From Elysia chlorotica (Eukaryota; Mollusca; Gastropoda; Plakobranchidae), in assembly GCA_003991915.1 (NCBI GenBank), contig RQTK01000056.1:362169-426168 (forward strand): a stretch of DNA of 64,000 nucleotides. The letters are read 5' to 3'. This document shows positions 36,401 through 48,115 of the stretch, piece by piece. Numbering within the stretch: position 1 is the first letter of the stretch; every line of letters begins with the position of its first letter. Below the pieces are notes generated by a model. That model had not been told where the DNA came from and did not search any database. It was given only the letters and a program-made list of their open reading frames with translations. Made by a program: the position numbers and the translations under genes.

Positions 36401-36702
36401 ATGCTTTTGTGCTAGTACCTCTTTGTAATTATCTGCACATTTCAAAATAATAAATATCAAAGCTTTTACCTTCGATAAATTTTTTAATCCCGAAATTAGT
36501 GTATACACAAGAAAAACATGTGATGCTGGAAAAGATTTTATAAAAACATTTTCTCATTTTATTTAATTTTTTTATCCTTTTTTCCAGGTTTAGGGAGACC
36601 TACCTGTCTCTGGGTGGAAGCGTTCCCGCCAGTGAGGTGTTCCGCCGATTCAGGGGTCGCGATCCGTCCACAGAGGCACTCCAGCCCCCCAGCTTTACGT
36701 AG
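21734..36702 (+). CDS. M3-family oligopeptidase A-like protein, mitochondrial, predicted pseudopeptidase
   Basis: Exons: 21734-21840, 23610-23773, 24234-24367 (second copies 24708-24871, 25275-25408), 25778-25846, 26368-26528, 26640-26744, 27620-27808, 28461-28562, 29002-29142, 30062-30158 (copy 30226-30322), 31288-31354, 31990-32070, 32711-32832, 33714-33918, 34502-34577, 35171-35318, 35983-36062, 36588-36702. One copy of each duplicated exon gives 720 residues without a stop. The order of blocks matches bacterial oligopeptidase A and plant organellar oligopeptidases along the whole length: QLPQFSEITPQ, WDIPYWQRRQKEHLY, YFPVNTVLLGLF, WHPDVRFFKI, LFQEFGHGL, YPAAYYSHKW, FRRFRGRDP. Active family members are zinc peptidases that degrade short peptides, including cleaved targeting peptides in organelles. 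Here HEFGH reads QEFGH (512-516), the third zinc ligand Glu is Gln542, and the His before the Gly-rich loop is Pro639; Glu513 and His516 remain. Loss of activity is inferred. A possible poly(A) signal AATAAA is at 37671-37676. Confidence 0.92.
23610..23773 (+). CDS. M3 gene exon 2, first copy (2A), with GC donor
   Basis: 164 nt, acceptor CTGCAG, encoding LPEIPPDTAETN, then QLPQFSEITPQKSVAA and YETKLENHVESLA. The donor is CAG|GCAAGT, a GC-AG intron: only this junction gives Asp-Leu-Lys-Gln with exon 3. Four silent differences from copy 2B. Confidence 0.85.
24234..24367 (+). CDS. M3 gene exon 3, first copy (3A)
   Basis: 134 nt between GTCTACAG and CGG|GTGATT. It encodes DLKQERTFENLYSPLEEIA and then NTAWATVKNLNYA, matching the N-terminal helical region of OpdA. 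It is identical in sequence to copy 3B. Confidence 0.85.
24708..24871 (+). CDS. M3 gene exon 2, second copy (2B), with GC donor
   Basis: Same 164-nt exon as 2A with four synonymous substitutions and the same CAG|GCAAGT donor. Joining it after 3A would break the frame. Confidence 0.85.
25275..25408 (+). CDS. M3 gene exon 3, second copy (3B)
   Basis: Identical to 3A; ends CGG|GTGATT in phase 0 and joins exon 4 (25778-25846, IHPQVERAKNERW). Confidence 0.85.
27360..27442. mobile_element. Short piggyBac-like MITE with TTAA ends
   Basis: TTAA at 27360-27363 and 27439-27442 flanks terminal inverted repeats CTCTTTCCACTTGCA and, on the other strand, CTCTCTCCACTCGCA (13 of 15 matching). TTAA is the piggyBac target. 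The element is 83 bp, has no coding capacity and lies in intron 6 of the M3 gene. Confidence 0.6.
29397..29605 (+). mobile_element. Fragment of a pogo/Tigger-like DNA transposon or MITE
   Basis: It starts CAGTGGAACACACTTAAACC and has several near repeats of (C)TAAACCGAAAA, as seen at the ends of pogo/Tigger elements. I see no matching opposite terminus, so the element is partial. No transposase reading frame is visible. Confidence 0.45.
29653..29715. repeat. Perfect 22-bp inverted repeat (hairpin)
   Basis: 29653-29674 is the exact reverse complement of 29694-29715, with a 19-base loop. In the first copy of the duplicated segment the matching arms are only partly complementary. Confidence 0.9.
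30062..30158 (+). CDS. M3 gene exon 10, first copy (10A)
   Basis: 97 nt between TCATTAG and GAG|GTAAG, encoding NDKAKVSEYFPVNTVLLGLF and then TKLFDITFE; this aligns with the YFPENKAVNGLF block of OpdA. One silent difference from 10B. Confidence 0.9.
30226..30322 (+). CDS. M3 gene exon 10, second copy (10B)
   Basis: Same 97-nt exon 164 bp downstream, with the same splice signals and one silent change (GCG for GCA). Only 67 bases of intron separate the two. Using both would add 97 nt and break the frame. Confidence 0.9.
32585..32647. repeat. AT-rich 20-bp tandem repeat
   Basis: About three units of (A/G)CATATAATGTATATGTTAT in intron 12 of the M3 gene; each unit is partly self-complementary. 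Confidence 0.75.
32711..33918 (+). CDS. M3 gene exons 13 and 14: the altered zinc site, split by an intron
   Basis: Exon 13 (32711-32832) ends LFQE; exon 14 (33714-33918) begins FGHGLQQLLT. Together they give LFQEFGHGLQQLLT where active M3 enzymes have LFHEFGHGLHHMLT. Nineteen residues on, WDAFQVCAKFMKMW stands where OpdA has WDAVELPSQFMENW, with identical spacing from the HExxH position (31 residues). The first His and the downstream Glu, both zinc ligands in the family, are Gln here. The codon is CAG; His would need CAC or CAT. Confidence 0.88.
32890..33095 (-). mobile_element. tRNA-derived SINE copy, head truncated, in intron 13 of the M3 gene
   Basis: Reverse-strand body: GGCCCCAAGACTAACGTCTG, AGAGACAGGGCGGGGATACC and ACTGATACCGACCCAACC, ending in a partial head (AATGTTCTACCCCAG). 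Confidence 0.75.
33200..33716. repeat. Minisatellite of about 40-bp units ending in the exon 14 splice acceptor
   Basis: Some 12-13 units, each starting ACTCCAACAAC(C/T)TGTTTGTC and followed by a variable 15-20 bases such as TTTTGTCGCTTTGTTAC. The last unit supplies the real 3' splice site (TTTGTCCACAG|TTTGGCCAT). Units at 33558 and 33600 repeat the CCACAG|TTT junction. Confidence 0.9.
34040..34205 (+). mobile_element. Degraded tRNA-SINE body fragment
   Basis: GGCTGAGACAGAAGTCCAGGT and CATCCACAATAAAGCTTAGC with AACCAACCAACC at the end resemble the body of the same family, with large gaps. Confidence 0.45.
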
Positions 36703-37502
36703 CTGTAGTGATAATGTGGATGTGTGGACGGTTGGTTGTTGGAGATCATGTGGAAGGGATGATTGACAATGCAGATTTGTTTTCAAGGTGTTTACTGTCA
36801 ATTACAAGTTTTCTTTTGAGGCATGTTTGTGAGATTTATTTAGAGGTTAAGTAGACTTGTGTGGATGATTTTTTGTTTTTGACTGTGATGAAGACTGTAT
36901 GGAATGGTGGAATGATTTCTTATCAAAGACACCTTGTGAGGGCAATGTTTGTGTGAATCATTTATATAATAGATTTAATTTTTTGTAAGGAAATATAAGA
37001 AAATTAGGGAATTATTGTGATGAACTGATTATAATATTATGAAAGATTCTCATAAAGTTACAATAATGTAACTGAACATAAAAATTTCATTCTAAACTGT
37101 TGATATGGAGTTGAAACATTTTCTAATCTTAGGGCTGTGTTCAAAATGTTTGGCACTTGACTGCGATTCCTGGTATTCTTCTGTCCCCTCTTCAGTCTAT
37201 AGTACCGGTTGTGCAACTGGATAATATTAATGTGTTACTTTTGTTTTGTTTACACGGTGATAAAGTACAGTTAACTTTGTGATATGAGGCCTAAACCATA
37301 ATTTTCTTTTAACTAATGATGAAACTTCTAAATATATCCGATGATTTAATTATCAGAGTTGTTCTTTTCGTTTAGGTAGTTGGGATTGCCAGATTGGAAA
37401 AGTCAGCTGGGAACAAATTCTTACACCATTTCTTCTAAAAATCATTTTTTTTATACAACGTGTGGCAATATGCTTTTATGTAATGTCTATATCTGTCTCA
37501 CT

Positions 37503-37531
37503 CTCTTTTTTCTGTCTGTCCGTCTCTCTCA

Positions 37532-37596
<65 letters not shown>

Positions 37597-37605
37597 TCTC
37601 TTTCA
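37503..37605. repeat. (CT)n microsatellite in the M3 gene 3' UTR region
   Basis: CTGTCTGTCCGTCTCTCTC followed by a long CT tract, about 830 bp after the stop codon and before AATAAA at 37671. Confidence 0.95.
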
Positions 37606-38388
37606 TTTTTCAGCTTTTTTTTATTTCATCCTTTTCCATTATCATCTTTGTACTGCTTAATTTCATAAAAAATAAAATAAGTTTATTTGGTCTGCCAATG
37701 TGTATGCGGTTTTAATTTAAAACCTAATTTAGACCCCCTTTGATAGCTGAAGACTTGTGAAGAAAGTGAAACCTTAGACAAATGAAAGATTTATTGTAAT
37801 AATGGTGTTTGCTTCAAATTGCAGCCTTGGAAGTTGAAATGTCTACTATACTGATATTTATGTTTATTTCACTGGTTTACAATAAACCATTATGGAATTT
37901 TTTTACATATCTCTTTTTGTATCCTTTGGATGTTTGTACTTTTTGTCCTTTTCTACATTTTAGTTTCCCCAGATCATTCTTTTTTCATTCTGCGTGTGTG
38001 TGCTTGTTCTCTGTGGATCTTGAGAATGTTACACCAGGGATGAAATTATCAAGAGACACTTTTATGCTTTTTTTTTTTTAATAGTCACTTTTAGTCCTTA
38101 TTCTACTGGGTCGAGCAAGTTTAAAAGATAAAAGGATGGGCTTATAATTGGGGAGATACCTAGTTCTATTCTTCAATTAGGCAAATTTATGTTTCAGATT
38201 CGACCTCTAACTGTTGTGTCCTGTCCATATAAATTATAATTATGCGACCAATTGAGACATAAGTCCTAGTATCCCCACCCTCCTTCTTTGTAGCAGCCTG
38301 TAATTATAAAAATTTTTACTCGTCGGCTCTACAACCAACTACTAACTTCAGAGGTTAAGAAACCCACAAAAGACCCAACCAGCTTCCT

Positions 38389-38478
38389 TGGGTAGAATGC
38401 ACAAACAAGACGTAGCTATCGTCTCATTGAATAAGTAGGCTTGCGCTGAGAACTACGTCTTTTTTGTGCATTCTGCCC
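38389..38478. mobile_element. Short foldback (MITE-like) element, copy 1
   Basis: GTAGAATGCACAAACAAGAC at the left is the near-exact reverse complement of the right end (ACTACGTCTTTTTTGTGCAT and TCTGCC). Arms are about 25-27 bp around a 35-bp core. Confidence 0.65.
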
Positions 38479-39249
38479 CTCCAGTTTTTTTTGTTTTTTT
38501 TTCTTTTCAATATTTTCTATTATGAACTATCATACATAATCATTTACACACATATCAGTGCTCATCACTAAAACTTTAAAGAGAGAGATACGGCAATTGA
38601 GGGAAGGAATAAAAGAGAAAATTAATAATAAGAAACACTGCACCAAAAATGAAGTTTCTTTCCTGTGTGTCCCTCCCGATCCTCAAACAAATGCACTCCG
38701 CTATAAATTCTATCTTCACCCCAATGATCCACGAAACGTGAAATAGCTCAGTCGGTACTGCTCCTGACGGCTGATCGACGAGTTCAGATTAGAAACAAAA
38801 GAGTTAAACGTTAATCAAAGGTGCCTTCTTTTTTTTCCATTTTCCTATATTAATTTTGTACACAAATCTTTAGTCGGGCCTCTGTAAAATGTATCTGGCT
38901 GCACATACTTTATTACATACATGGGTGTGTTTTAAAACATTTTGCGTTCAATGAAGTATGCCACAACAAAATACAATATAGTAGGAGTACTAAAACATAG
39001 CGCTCACCAAATCCACGCTTGCTTTCCGGCGCTTGTGCAAGATTGCAGAATGAGGTGTTGAAATTTGCATGGATAAAAAATTTACATTTTTTTCTAAGCA
39101 CAATTTCACTCTAGATCTTGTAGAGCCGTGCTCGTTAGTATAATTACTGTATCAATACAGTCATGACTCAGATTCCATTTTTTTTTAAAGCAGTTTCAAG
39201 GAAGTGTGCCCTATTTAATTTTACTATCTTTGCAAACTAATCGCTTTCG

Positions 39250-39425
39250 GGTAGGCTCAAGTGGTTTGAGAGTTGGTCTCCAGTCATGTTATCCCCGCCC
39301 TGTCTCGTGTGCGGCAGCACATAAAATTGTAAGACGTCAGTCTTGGGGTCCGTCCACAATATAGTCTATAATTATAGTACTGACGTTGGACGTAAAAAAA
39401 ACAACTCAATTCAACTCAACTAATC
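39250..39425 (+). mobile_element. tRNA-derived SINE copy with internal deletion
   Basis: Head GGCTCAAGTGGTTTGAGAGT joins directly to the body at ATCCCCGCCCTGTCTCGTG; the end is ACTGACGTTGGACGT and CAACTCAATTCAACTCAAC. Confidence 0.75.
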
Positions 39426-40624
39426 ATGTATTTGCTTTTTTTTAGTGTTTTTTTTTTTATTATTATTAAAAAAGATAGCTTTATGTTGTCAAAGTAGACA
39501 AAACAAATCAGCGAACCAGACAATGTTTATATGATTTGTGGGAGGTACAATGTATTTTTCAGATGTAGAGAGAGTGCATGCAAAGAATAACAAAAACAAA
39601 AATGAATATAAAACGAACACAATTAAATTTTCCCTCTAATGCCCCCAGTTTCCCACTGCACAGCAAGGTCAGGCCAAAAAAAAAAATACCATGAAAATGT
39701 TTCTTTTCCAAGCCATGTCCTGAATGTTTACACAAAAAATGTTGTTCTTGGTTTTAGCGCGTCTTTATTTCTGAATCTGACATTGTTTGGAGAGAGCTGT
39801 GCAAGCTGACGCAATTTATTGCACTCAACAGCCCACAATGATGCACCAGGCTCCACGCCAAACAAACCGGGAAACCCCAAATTGCTGCGCATCTGACATA
39901 GAAATGAGCGTGAACGCCAAATACGACCAAAAGAAGCAACCCCTGACGAGACAACTTTTTTTTAACAATTGCATGTTTAAGTTGACTACATGTATAATGT
40001 GACTGGCAGAGACAAACAATCTTGCTATTCGGTTCTTATTTGCATGGCTGCATGAAAATTTTTCAGACGAAAGTTTTGGGATCTGTAGCTGTATATGATT
40101 TTCCTCAAGAAACAGTAACGATATTGAATTTCAAGAAATATTCTCTCTGCGGCCGTGGATACCACCTTTTAACATTGAATTTCACTAAAGATTTCGTTCA
40201 TCGTGGAGAAGTCATGCGAAGCGTATAAAGGGCTAAATATATCAATAAAACCGACAGTTAACATTACTTTTTGTTTATAACGTCTTGAAGCTCATTGTAT
40301 TATGTTTTGCTGTTATTGTTGTGGTCGTTGTTATTGTTGTTGTTCTTGGTGGTGTCAGTAGTAGTGACCGTGGTTGAAGGGGTGGTGGTGGGGAAACCTC
40401 GAACCAAGGAACTCCTGATTAGTCGGTCTAAAGCACAATCCAGTCGTATTGTTAAAGGACCTCGCAAATATTACCTCCGCAATGAAGGCGATCCAGTAAT
40501 ATCGTGTATAATGTTGTCACCGTGTGCAACATGTTCAAATGTAGATAATTATCATTTCTATAGGTACAAAACAAATAATTGAGTTGTAAGAACGCCTCTA
40601 TGTGGACAAGGTTATCAAAATTAA

Positions 40625-40915
40625 TGGTAGAGCGCGCGGCCTCTAATCGGCTAGGGGGCAGAGTATCTAAGTTTCGAATCTCAGCTGGTGCTTCCGTTAC
40701 CATTTCGTTCTCTATAGGGTTTAACGTCTCCTAGGTTCCTCTAGGGAGTTCTTTACGACGACGGGCCCCAAGACTTACGTCTCACAATTTTATGTGCTGC
40801 CACACGCGAGACAGGGCGGGGATACCATGACTCCTATCTCAGCCGGTCACATTATACTGACACCGACTCTCCTGATCTGAAGACCAACGCTCTACCACAT
40901 TAGTCAGTTCTCGCA
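40625..40915 (-). mobile_element. tRNA-derived SINE copy
   Basis: Reverse-strand body ACGGGCCCCAAGACTTACGT, TGCTGCCACACGCGAGACAG and TATACTGACACCGACTC, then the head with AAGACCAACGCTCTACCAC. A poly(C) run (about 40915-40932) follows. Confidence 0.7.
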
Positions 40916-41677
40916 CCCCCCCCCCCCCCCCCAAATTACCATTTCGGATTCATAGGGACGCCAAAGAAGCAGCTCTTCAAATAAGACGCTGTGCATACGT
41001 AGGCATACCAATCAAAGATACGGATTTAGCGTGGGTTAGATCTAACATTGTTTGTATTATACGCATCTCTCGTCTCGTACACACTGCACTGTGCGCTTTG
41101 CTGGTCTTTCTTGGGAAAACTTAGAACGTAACTCTCTAAATTAACATGCTCTGCATACGAACAAGACTAGATAAAGATTCAGTTTACGTTAGATACAACT
41201 TCAAATAAATTCAAATAAACGCTTTGGACTTATTTAGCATCAAAGATATAGCGACAACGACTCCCAAAGCGCAAACAAACTCGATAGCAAAGAAATTCTG
41301 CAGTGGTGTCATGGGGATAACCTCTTTCTCTAAAAAAAAAGCCGTAAACATAATCTTTTGTAAATAATCTTTTGATTGGGCTAGAGCATATACATATTTT
41401 AATACATCTTTTTGCATTAGCCGACTTACAAGCATCACGTGACTTTTGTGAGAAAGAGGTCAGCCCTTACTCATAATTCTAACACAGACCTATGAAGCCA
41501 AAAAGCAATCAGTAAACTCCATTCAAATGGGGAATGATTAGGTCATCATTTATTATCGTGTGCATTGCAAGGCTTATATTATTTGGGAAACCTTATGTGG
41601 GGCTTTCTAAATAACATGTTGTTCATACGATCCCACTGATAAAGAGTTAAAGAAATATATCCTTATACAAACCAGAC

Positions 41678-41786
41678 TAGGAGAAGAATGCGCAAATAAG
41701 ACGTAGCTTACGTCTCGTCGTAGCATTATAAGAATAAGGTTTACTACGACATGGAAGCTACGCCATGTTTGTGCATTCTACCCTAG
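41678..41786. mobile_element. Short foldback (MITE-like) element, copy 2
   Basis: Arms of about 32 bp: left CTAGGAGAAGAATGCGCAAA..., right, on the other strand, CTAGGGTAGAATGCACAAAC. Both ends show CTAG. The arm sequence matches the element at 38389. Confidence 0.65.
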
Positions 41787-43550
41787 ATCTAGATCTAGAT
41801 ATAGATTTAGTCTCTGTTAGATCCAACTTCATCCAAGCATTTCTCGAACATCCTGCATTGCGCGCTCTGGACTGGGTTACCAATAGATGCCTTGCAATTA
41901 CGGCTTCCATACCGCAAACGAAGACGATAAGTAAATAAACTTGCACTGCGTCCAATCAGAGCTCTGTCCCACTCGAACGGGGCCAATGAGCGACCAGAAA
42001 ACCACATACCATAATGGGCGTGAACATGTCACCCATTAACGTTGTTTGATCGCAAGGCATGTAGGCTAATAGTTAGACTAGGCCCAACGTAAGCAAATAC
42101 TCCGTCGGAGATACCCTTATCTTGTTTAATTAAAGAAAAGTGAGATGAAAGTAAATTCAAATCTAGGTCTGTCAAAAAAAGGAGCAAATTAATTTTATTT
42201 CAGATCATGTCCAATGGCTTTCGCTGGTGAAAATTAAAGCAACATAGTTAAATTTTAGAAAAAGGGAAGTTTAGTTTGTTGAAAGTGATGTGCATGCACG
42301 CTTTACACCATTAGATAAAATTAACTTTTTTTTCAGTGTTATAATTCAGATGTTGAACGTTCCGTTTGATGTGTTAGTTATTTTTAATATGCATAGTATA
42401 GGGCCTACCAAGTCCACTGCAATTGATGATTTTAGGGCATGCATTGTTTGTGAGGTTTAATCATCTTTAAAAAATTGTTTTTGCAAAAATAAGTCATTGT
42501 TTCACCACAATCCAAAGCTGGCCTAGAGCCAATCAAAACTAATGTTCTTTCTGTTTTGGTTTGCTAATTTGACGAGAGGGTTGGGTCTTGTTAGGTTTAG
42601 GAAAATAATTAGAAAGATCATTTTTTAAAAACTTTTTCTTCTTTAAACAAAAGGAATGTGTCACGTTCTACTCGTGCGGGTAAAAAGTAACCTAGGCCTA
42701 CTGCTGATTGTATATATAATAATGCGGCGAGCTTTCTCTAGTTTGATGGGGGAAAAAACAAATAACAATACATAATAATAAGTTAACCTGCTTGCACAAA
42801 GTGGGAATAAATGTTATAGATGGAATCTTTTAAATCATGAATCTTCCCAGAATCTTCAACTTGATGAAGGCGGGCATACACCAAAGAATCAGCTTTGATA
42901 TTTTGGCACAAGGAGAGAAACGGAGACAAGGGGAGAGAAAGACAGACAAATTGTTTGGAAAAATATGTCCTTTATTTTTATATTTTTCTGAAGCAAGTTG
43001 TTCTCAGCAATAAAGAAATACTTCTGCCACACAGTGTAAATAGACTGTTTACCTTCACGACTAGATGTTCTATAGTGGAAGATAACAGGGTGGGCAATTT
43101 GCTTGGACTAGTGCGTGTTGTGGTAATGTAAATAAGTAGGAACGCAATGGGAGACTTATTCAGGACAGCGTAGGAAAGAATCGGGTACAATTATTTCTGG
43201 AATTTAGATCTTAAATACATCAACGAAGAATTTAATCTTACGGTATTTTGATAAATGTTGAAAATGTCTATCTTTACTGCAACCAGATACAAGGCAACGA
43301 GTATCATTCTATTTGATGCAGAATAGTTTTCCACTTGCATATCCTAGTATTTTAAATATGATTTCCCCTTTAGAGCCGGCTTTAAAAGTAACACAATTAT
43401 GAAACATGTAAAAAATAAAAACTTTTATTTGATGTGCGACACTTCACGAGATACAATACGCAGCAAACTGCAAAAGAATTAATGATTACTGATTGGCTTC
43501 AGTGGTATGAATATAATTATATTATTACTTTGTTCAGCTCAAACGCAGAC
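41787..43550. other. No gene seen
   Basis: Unremarkable AT-rich sequence after a short AGATCTAGATCT run (41785-41800). No exon-like islands or recognisable element. Confidence 0.5.
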
Positions 43551-43554
43551 AAAA

Positions 43555-43815
43555 GTGGAGGGAGAGACAGAGAAAGACAGAGACAGGCAGAGAAACACAG
43601 AGGCACAAATTGAGAGGGACAAAAGAGGAGGGAGAGGTAGAGATAGAGAAAGAGAGTGAGAGACAGATACAGAGAGAAAGAAAGAGAGAGAGAGAGAAAA
43701 AGAGTCAGAGATACAGAGACAGAGACAGAGAGATAGAAAGAGAGCCAGAGTGACAGGGTCAGAGACAGAGAGATAGAGAGAGAGCCAGAGTGACTGAGAC
43801 AGAGACATAGAGATT
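43555..43815. repeat. Interrupted (GA)n/(ACAG)n purine tract
   Basis: About 260 bp of AGAGA and GACAGA units with substitutions. Confidence 0.95.
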
Positions 43816-44159
43816 ATGAGGGAAGGCATGGGGGATCTAGAAACACGTGGCGGCGTCAAACCTGTAATTCTAATTCAGTTTCCTCCTGTTTCCTTTCCAG
43901 CATCCTAAAGTTTGTTCAGGGATAAAGAACTTAATCGAGATTCCATTCTAGAGTGAACGGCCAAGGGACGGCCGCTAGCCAAAATGCACACAGCACCATC
44001 AAGCACATGAAAACGGCAGAGCAAATAACCTGTTTTAGTTTCTTTCACTGTTTGATGGTATAAGGCTTTCGGTGCCTGTGATTGCTAAAATATGCCGTTT
44101 CACATCACTATTTAGATCTACGTATATGTACTATTATTTATTATATATTTGTATGTCTA

Positions 44160-44163
44160 TCAC

Positions 44164-44251
<88 letters not shown>

Positions 44252-44403
44252 CCNNGCTTCCGTTGCCTTTAATGGTTAAATGCATTTTCATATCTGTATC
44301 TATGTATCTATCTTATAATTATTATCTATATATTTATTTATCAATCTAACATACTATCTCGCTCTCTCTCTCTCTCTCTCTCTCTACCTACCTACCTACC
44401 TAC

Positions 44404-44490
<87 letters not shown>
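44160..44490. repeat. (ATCT)n arrays with CT and CCTA blocks
   Basis: ATCT at 44165-44250 ending in two Ns (44254-44255), then CT at about 44360-44385, CTAC at 44386-44403 and ATCT at 44405-44490. Confidence 0.97.
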
Positions 44491-45829
44491 ATTTTCTAAC
44501 TATCAAACTACATTCAGTGCCATGCCATTTCATTGCTCTCTAGTAAACTGTATATAGCTTTAGGACCATTTATTTATAACCAAAACCTGGTTTGGGAAGA
44601 TGCCTTGGCCTTAAGTGGCCCCCCATGCCATGTCCCCGTCTCACTCTAACACTCTAATCTGGGCGAGCGGGCTTAGACTGGGCCCTAAACATGGCCCAGG
44701 TAATGGGCCCAAACATCCGGGGCCGATCATGGCAGCTCAGTCTCTCAATCCGGTGCATTACAGGCTTTGTAATCCTCACGGGGATTACGGTTGACAGAAT
44801 CAAGCCCTCAGTCATGAATTTTTCTCGTCTCTTATTTTGCTTTGTTAGTCTTGGATTAAGGTATGATTAAAAGTCGATGCAGATTCAATCACGTATCGCC
44901 GTCCTTGTCGCAATAAGTACCCTTATCGCAAGGTCTCTTCTCTAACATCGCATTCGGAGTATTCCCCCTTTCCTCCAGTCTAAGCGTCTCGCTACAAGAT
45001 TACTCCCCTTGCTCCGGTTTTAGCGTCTCCTAGCTCTACCTTGGCAACGCTGATTTTTAGTCCTAAAATGGACCGAAGAAGGGGAAATTTGATGGTTTTG
45101 GACACATAGAGGGGGAGAGGGGGGATTTTTCAGACAAACATTAAACCTTTTAGACCTACATGTAACTCGGAAGCCTAGGTTGGGAACTAAGGAAACAGAG
45201 ATGGAGAGTGAATGAAGGGGTAACGCAGGCATTATTTCGAGATATGTATTTCATAAGTTTCAGGTGATATAACAGAGGTGATATGTGTAAATTTAAGAAT
45301 ATTGACAATAAAAAAGATGGTCAAATAGACGTGGTATGTAACTACTTTTAACAGTTTTTTTCTATTTTAAATATCGTTGAGGTAAGGACATAGACGTATA
45401 TATCAGCGTTTTAAAGAAGTCGGTGAATGTGGTCGTTTAGTATTGGCATTATTATAATGGAGAGTAGGCTTTAACAAAGGACGTTTGAGTTTATGGAGCA
45501 GATGATAACTCTGCAAAGAGCAAGAGATAGTATGTGGTAGATTAGATTGTAAAAGAGAAATAGAGATACAGAGGTATAGAACTGGATTGAGAAACCGAAA
45601 GAGCGGAAAAGGAAGAAAGGCCAGTAGGGAGCGATTAAGAGACTGAGACAAAAACACAGATAAAGAGACACTGTGACATAGAGTTTTGACCAACCACCAG
45701 ACAAAATCCCCCTCCCCCCCTCCCCACCTTTTCCCAACACCCCACAGGACTCATCACACATACGAATTCAAACAAAGACCTGCTTTCTAAATTCCCTTAA
45801 TAAACAACGAAAGATCATACTTGTATTTC

Positions 45830-46110
45830 CAATAATCTGCACGCCCCCTATAGCTGGCCAATCCGTGCGGTGCGTCGCTCTAGTTTCGCTACTTTCGCTC
45901 TTACTAACCGCCTCCCAGACTGACAGCGGGAGCGTGTGGTCCTGAGCCACCTGACACATTGACAGTCGTACAACGTAACCTGTCCCCTAACTCCCCCTTT
46001 AGTCAGAGAGACATGCGATCCCCCTGGTTGTCAACCCACTCAGAGAGTCTGCGGTAGTGCGCTCTGGCGACAGTAACAGACTGACTGTGTCTGCTCTAGA
46101 TTAGAGGCTT
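45830..46110. other. GC-richer, CpG-containing island of unknown role
   Basis: A contrast in composition: CpGs cluster (GCGGTGCGTCGCTC, CTTTCGCTC, GACAGCGGGAGCG), with a CCAAT in GGCCAATCCG at 45858. It could be a promoter or first exon of the PLAC8 gene 12 kb downstream or of something else, but no splice partner can be assigned. Confidence 0.25.
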
Positions 46111-47410
46111 GCAAAACTAGATCCGGACACTTTGCTTTGTTTTAAAGGAACTTATAGGCCCTATATATATTTATATATATTACAAATTGCCTGGTCTAGA
46201 TTAGTGAACATTTTCAAACGGCGCTTAAATAAAAATCTTTATTATAGCTAAGGTAGGATTTCACATAATATAAAGGAACATTTGATCGTTTGTTTGAATC
46301 AACACTAGTGCTTTTTACACGGTACCAGAATACAGTGATGCGGTCATGAGTATTTTGACATTTATTTTACCAGATGACCATGGGATATACATTTCTACAG
46401 GTAGGATTTGACATTAAAAAACCCCACGAAAATTGTATTAGTTGAAATCGTTAGATATCGTTATTGTTTATTATACTGTTCGTTTTGGTGAGCAACACTG
46501 CTTTATACTCTGTAGAGAGACAAAACACAGTGATGTTATTTGGACTCTCTGGCATAATTATTTATTCATAAACGAGACCTAAGCTAGTATGTTCATACAG
46601 GATTAATTGCCTGTGTTTTAATACATGTATATATTTTAAGCCTGTAATGAAATGAGTTGTTTGGCAAAAAAGTTGATTTGTGCCACACGTTATATTTTTG
46701 ACAATAACTGGGTAACTATTAGAGACTTATTTGGTATAAATTTATACAGGTAAGAATCCATTAAACGAATGTAATGTCTTATTCTATTGGTGTAATTTGT
46801 GCTCTCTGAAAAACCATGTGTATGGGGTCAACAGCTATAATTCAAAAGGCATGAGTGAAAAATAAAGCAATTGGTTTTGACAATCTTTTATTTGAAGACC
46901 GCAGTTATTTGATTATTTTCATTTTACGTAAAAACTAAGTATTATCCACATTTCTTTGTAATGGGGAAAAACAAATTAGAAGGTTACTATTAAAATACAT
47001 GTTTATGAATAAATGAACTCGTAATTATAAAATAATTATATACGAATTTCTGTTTGAGCGAAATGGAGTTAAAAGCTATTCGGTTGTTTAAAACGCACGT
47101 TTCTTTTGCCTCGATTGTATTATATCTTAATCCATGCGTGTCTTGGCTAATGTATGCTTGCAGCCAAAAGATAAAAGAATGACACAATGTAACGAATTTC
47201 GTTTTAATGACACCAAATGCATAACTTAGCGCATATGCTGTTCTTATAGTATGCTTAAGATATAGCCGTTACTGTGACGACGTGTCGTAAAAAACCACAA
47301 CCATACAGTTCCTATAATAATGTTTTATTTTACTCGTCTATAGACTCTGCAATAATTTTTATATTCAGTTTGCCATTGCTTTTTATTTGAATTATAATTG
47401 GTATAAAGTT

Positions 47411-47411
47411 A

Positions 47412-47489
<78 letters not shown>

Positions 47490-47620
47490 ACTATCTATNN
47501 NNNNNNNNNNNNNNNNNNNNNNNNNNNNNNNNNNNNNNNNNNNNNNNNNNNNNNNNNNNNNNNNNNNNNNNNNNNNNATATATATATATATATTTCTATT
47601 CATCTATCTCTATCTATCTT
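47411..47620. repeat. (ATCT)n and (TA)n around a 79-base assembly gap
   Basis: About 85 bp of ATCT, Ns at 47499-47577, then TA and ATCT units. The gap very likely hides more of the repeat. Confidence 0.97.
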
Positions 47621-48083
47621 TTCATACATCCCTTACCTGATTTTTATACGAACAATTTTATCTATGAAACTATAATTTTCTTTCATTTGGCTCTGTAATG
47701 CCAAGTTAATGTATGCCTACTATGAGAACAATAATTATTACACATCCTTCACCATTCCTCGGTCTTTCTGTGCTTCCACGACCTCTCTCTCTCCTCTCTC
47801 TCACTCTCTCTGTCTCTCTCTCTTACATATCTATAGATATATTTATATACTTTTATCATCCCTTTCATTGTCTGTGGGTCACTGTCTGTATGTTTGTCTG
47901 TTTGTCTGTCTGTCTCTCTCACTGCCTCTCTATGTCTCAGTCTGTCTCTCGCTCTCTAATTCTCACTCTCCCACAGTTTTTTTTTGTTCTTTGTACTATT
48001 TAAAGTAATATTATATTCACGATGAAAATGAATTGCAACAGATGGTTACAAAACTTCAAACAGAATTTTGAAAAAAAATTAAA

Positions 48084-48084
48084 C

Positions 48085-48113
<29 letters not shown>
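48084..48113. repeat. Poly(A) run
   Basis: About 30 A after AATTAAACA; could be a retroposon tail or a slippage product. Confidence 0.9.

Positions 48114-48115
<2 letters not shown>

Noticed and set aside
40022-40582. Two adjacent frames of 68 and 95 codons
   Set aside because: No recognisable domain, no codon-use contrast and no good splice signals; the second overlaps a GTTGTT-rich tract.
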